Made by a program: the position numbers and the translations under genes. Below are positions 60,901-64,000 of a stretch of DNA of 64,000 nt, in pieces. Under the pieces are notes generated by a model, which saw nothing but the letters and a program-made list of their open reading frames with translations, had not been told where the DNA came from and searched no databases. Location: the NCBI GenBank assembly GCA_013399875.1, contig VXAZ01005703.1, positions 1,488,001 through 1,552,000 of the forward strand, read 5' to 3'. Source of the DNA: Gymnorhina tibicen (taxonomy: Eukaryota > Chordata > Aves > Passeriformes > Artamidae). Within the stretch, counting starts at the first letter, position 1; every line of letters begins with the position of its first letter.

Positions 60901-63900
60901 TGCTAAGCTGTTGTAGGATAACATGATTCTGGTTTGTTGGGGTTTTTTTAATTTGTTTGGTTTTTAAATGTATTTCCAAACACAAATAGAAAAAGGGAGG
61001 AACAAATGGCCAGTCTTTGCACAGGAATATGATCTCCATTGAGAATGCAGAGCAATCCACTGTTTAATGAACTCACAGCTGTGTGGGAAAACAGGTGACT
61101 AGTGAGGGACAGCATTTGCTGAAGGCGTCAAGTCATTTGGGACAGTTCAAGCAGATGTTACTAAGGATCACTCAGAGTGGTAGGACTATGATTCTTACAC
61201 TTCTGAGCATCTTTATACGAAAAGGGAAAGGACCTTGTATTGATAAAAACTGGATTTTAAGTTCAATAGCAGTAGGAAACAGCTACAGCCACGCTAACCC
61301 AGGGATGGGCTCCAAATGAGCTATTGCCTTTTTAGGATAGAGTTGGTCATTACAGCAACTTTAAAAATGTCTGCTCAGTGCCACTAATGAAGATACCCAA
61401 TGCCATCTTCCTCCCTGATGACCACCAGATAGGGTTTTCTTTATAAAATGTCTGTTGTTTCAAGTAAATGATCTTATTAATTTTATTGTGTAAAGTAAAT
61501 GTGCATCTTCCATCCCTTTTGCTTCTCAAATTAATCCACTGGCATTTGGAAGTGTGTGCATTCCTGTTTTAAAATGTGCCATCTTGGTTTGGGTTCAACC
61601 TAATTTCTAATGTAAAGTTTTGCTCTGAATTTTCTCAAAAGCTTTCTGTTGGTATTTTCTTTTAATCTGCTTGTATATCATTTTCTTAGTGTTAGAAACC
61701 TTCACTCCGTCTACATCAGGGATTTACACAATTTAATTCAATGGAGATCCAGCACTGGTAAAGAATTTTTACAGTTGAGGTGATCTATAGTTTGCAAACT
61801 TGGTGGTATTTGTAGATATTCTTGAAAGAACTTACCATTTTGTTTTATACACACTGTTTATCTACAGTAGATATTCACAGCTGCCTCTGTTTGCTCAGTT
61901 TTCTCTTGACATTAATAGGCTTGCATTCAGTTTGAGAATTATACCTGAAACAGTTGTTTAATAAGAACAATACAATGATTTCATAAAAGTTTGATTTCTG
62001 AAGGATTAGTTTCTTAAGAACTTTCATTCAGAGATTGACTGCACAGTGCTTAAAATGAAGTTTTCTTAAATAACCAAAGGACTCTGTGGTATAAAAACCT
62101 CTTGACATCTCCCTTGTGACTTAAACCATTTATTTATTAAAAAAAGAAATAGTTTTTGCAGTGTTGTAATATGGACTTGAATATTTAAATTATGTTTGGA
62201 TTCTTGAACAGAGCAGAAGCAAGGAACTCTTCTGCAATAGCATTCAACAAATTGAGAATTGTATAGGAAAATAATCAAACCATGGTAAATCTCCATCTTC
62301 CTTTTCTGGATCATTACATGCACAGACACACCCTCCCTTCCCTCCTCGCCTCCAATTCAAGCTCAGTTTTGCTAACCCGACTGCTGGGTGGATGAAATTT
62401 ATCTTCCCAAGGAACTGCTTTTGGGATTTGTGCCCAAGAGCAGCTGACCAGGTGCCCAAGAAGTGGGGCCCACCACAGTACAGAAAGCATGAGGGAGTAG
62501 ATAGTTTGCTTTATGCAATGTAATCATCAAAATAAATTGTAAAACAGTTTTTCATGATTGGAAGAAGGGTCTATCTGCATATAGAAGGATTCATATTCAA
62601 ATGTATTTCATATAGAAACATTACATAACATGCAAGCTTCTCCTTCTTACTGCTCAGTTACTCATTCTGCAGATTTATTTCCTGCGAATTTGTTCACTCT
62701 GTTGACCACACAGATGCATTTGCTATTCTGTGCTGAGCTGATCCACATTTAAAAAACCCTCAGAGGGTTTTTCACTGGAGCTGCTTTTCATTAATTCTTT
62801 GCTGATAATATATGCAGAAGGATGGAAAGAAATAAGTCATTTATTGTTTAATTTGAAGTAGTCACTTAGGATTAAGAAGATTATTCTTTTTTTTTTTGAA
62901 AGTGTAATAGCTGACCTTTAAGACAATGGGCTTCTTGTTCTGACTAGATATTGAGGTCCATTTTTAATGAAAATATTTTTTCGAAGCCTTACATTGTTAA
63001 ATGAGAAAATATAAATTCTTTCATTCCTCATCATTACTTATGCTGCAGCGCTGAAATCATAAACAAGAATTTAACTGGAAGAAAGATTGGTGGCTGTTTC
63101 TCTCTTCCTCTCTTCTTCCCCCCGCCATCCCCTCGAAGTCCGGTATCACTATGAATCCAATTGTACATAATATATATTTTTAAATGAGTGTTTCTTGATT
63201 GCATTGGAGCTCAAGCAAAGTTTGACATCTAGAATACAAATACAGCCTTATCCCTGTAGGTTAATTGCTAATTCCTTAGACCTAAGCTGTGGAATGGTTG
63301 CAACTGTCACAAATATTTTCTTTAATATCTTTTAAAATGGAGTTCCTTCCCTGAGTGAGAACTACATTGGTTCAGTTGAATTACAGACAGTTCCCCAGAA
63401 GAATAAGCTCAGTACCTTACAGCAATTTATTTTCCTTCAATTAAGAAACTAATATATTGTCCTATTTTTACCATCCTCTGAAAATATCTCAGGAGTATCT
63501 TCCATAAGCAAGAGCTAATCTGAGCTGATATCAACTCTCTCTTTCTCCATCACTTAGATGGGAAGATTAATGTAATGTAATGCCTTGCTCTCAAATAGGT
63601 ATCAAGTCAAGGGATCTTAAGTGGGATCAAATAGGAGAATTTAGACTTTCATGCACCTTCCTCCAGCTGGGATATGCCCAAAAATTGCCCCATTGCTATC
63701 TCCAGAAAACATAGCAAGGGAAGAAAATGCCTTTCCCCACGTGTTGGTTGCACAAACAGCAGAGGCTCCTGTAGGAGGTGGGTCTGTAATGTCATTGGGA
63801 AGACATCTGTTTTGCCAGGCCTGGAGAGGGATACGCTTCAGCAACTGAAATACTCATTTTAGCCTCTCTGAGAAAGACTCCTAATGAACACCTCTCTCTC

Positions 63901-64000
63901 TACCACTGGACTGCTGGTCTGCAGAACAAGCACAGATCATGCTGGGGGTGGGGGAAAAACATCACAGTAAATATTTTTTTTTTCCTGAATGCTCTCTCCC

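Larger units (their letters stand above)
47023..64000. other. Intergenic DNA downstream of BICC1, distal part
   Basis: Seventeen kilobases with no gene recognised. Open frames of 60-178 codons occur on both strands (for example 51045-51581, which begins at GTG) but none resembles a known family. Scattered features: a long poly-T run near 53150-53170, an inverted repeat at 52297-52321, a (CAG)5 at 57066-57080, an inverted and direct repeat cluster at 57868-57924, and an acceptor-donor juxtaposition on the - strand at 56003/56004. Confidence 0.65.

Noticed and set aside
39866..64000. PHYHIPL exons expected from vertebrate gene order
   Set aside because: No peptide resembling PHYHIPL is seen on either strand; the gene is probably beyond the window.
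1..64000. Bacterial operons, CRISPR arrays, endogenous retroviral genes, tRNA or rRNA genes
   Set aside because: I looked for these and saw no supporting motif or structure. The spliced vertebrate gene and CR1 tails account for the recognisable content.

Overview
This window is vertebrate nuclear DNA, most likely from a bird. It holds the 3' four-fifths of one large spliced gene on the + strand, BICC1 (bicaudal-C homolog 1), followed by about 24 kb of mostly non-coding DNA. The bird assignment rests on two CR1 LINE tails with avian-type 3' ends (1-77 and about 33866-34133), compact introns of 0.3-1.7 kb, and an exon product nearly identical to mammalian BICC1 as I remember it. Another sauropsid is not excluded.

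Layout. 1-16905 is the 3' part of a long BICC1 intron (intron 3 by the human exon count). It starts inside a CR1 tail and carries simple repeats but no exon that I can find. 16906-37011 holds 18 coding exons, all joined by GT-AG junctions in compatible phase. They give 873 residues to the natural stop TAG at 37009-37011. Only about the first 100 residues (N-terminus and most of KH1) lie upstream of the window. The 3'UTR runs from 37012 to about 39865, ending after an AATAAA at 39841.

The encoded protein has, in order: the tail of KH1; KH2 with a GKGG loop; a KH-like domain without GXXG; KH3 with GRNG; a second KH-like domain; a long Ser/Thr/Pro-rich linker; and a C-terminal SAM domain. In the known family the KH domains bind target mRNAs and the SAM domain polymerises the protein into cytoplasmic granules. 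Together they control mRNA translation and stability in kidney tubules and in left-right patterning.

Downstream, 39866-64000 looks intergenic. I recognise no exon of PHYHIPL, the expected next gene. Weak candidates there are a 53-codon ATG open frame on the - strand just past the BICC1 poly(A) site (40030-40191), a + strand open frame followed by AATAAA (41047-41430), and a GC- and CpG-rich block ending in a strong splice donor (about 46400-47022). Nothing prokaryotic, viral or CRISPR-like was recognised. Most long open frames outside BICC1 appear to be chance; several that I checked do not begin with ATG.
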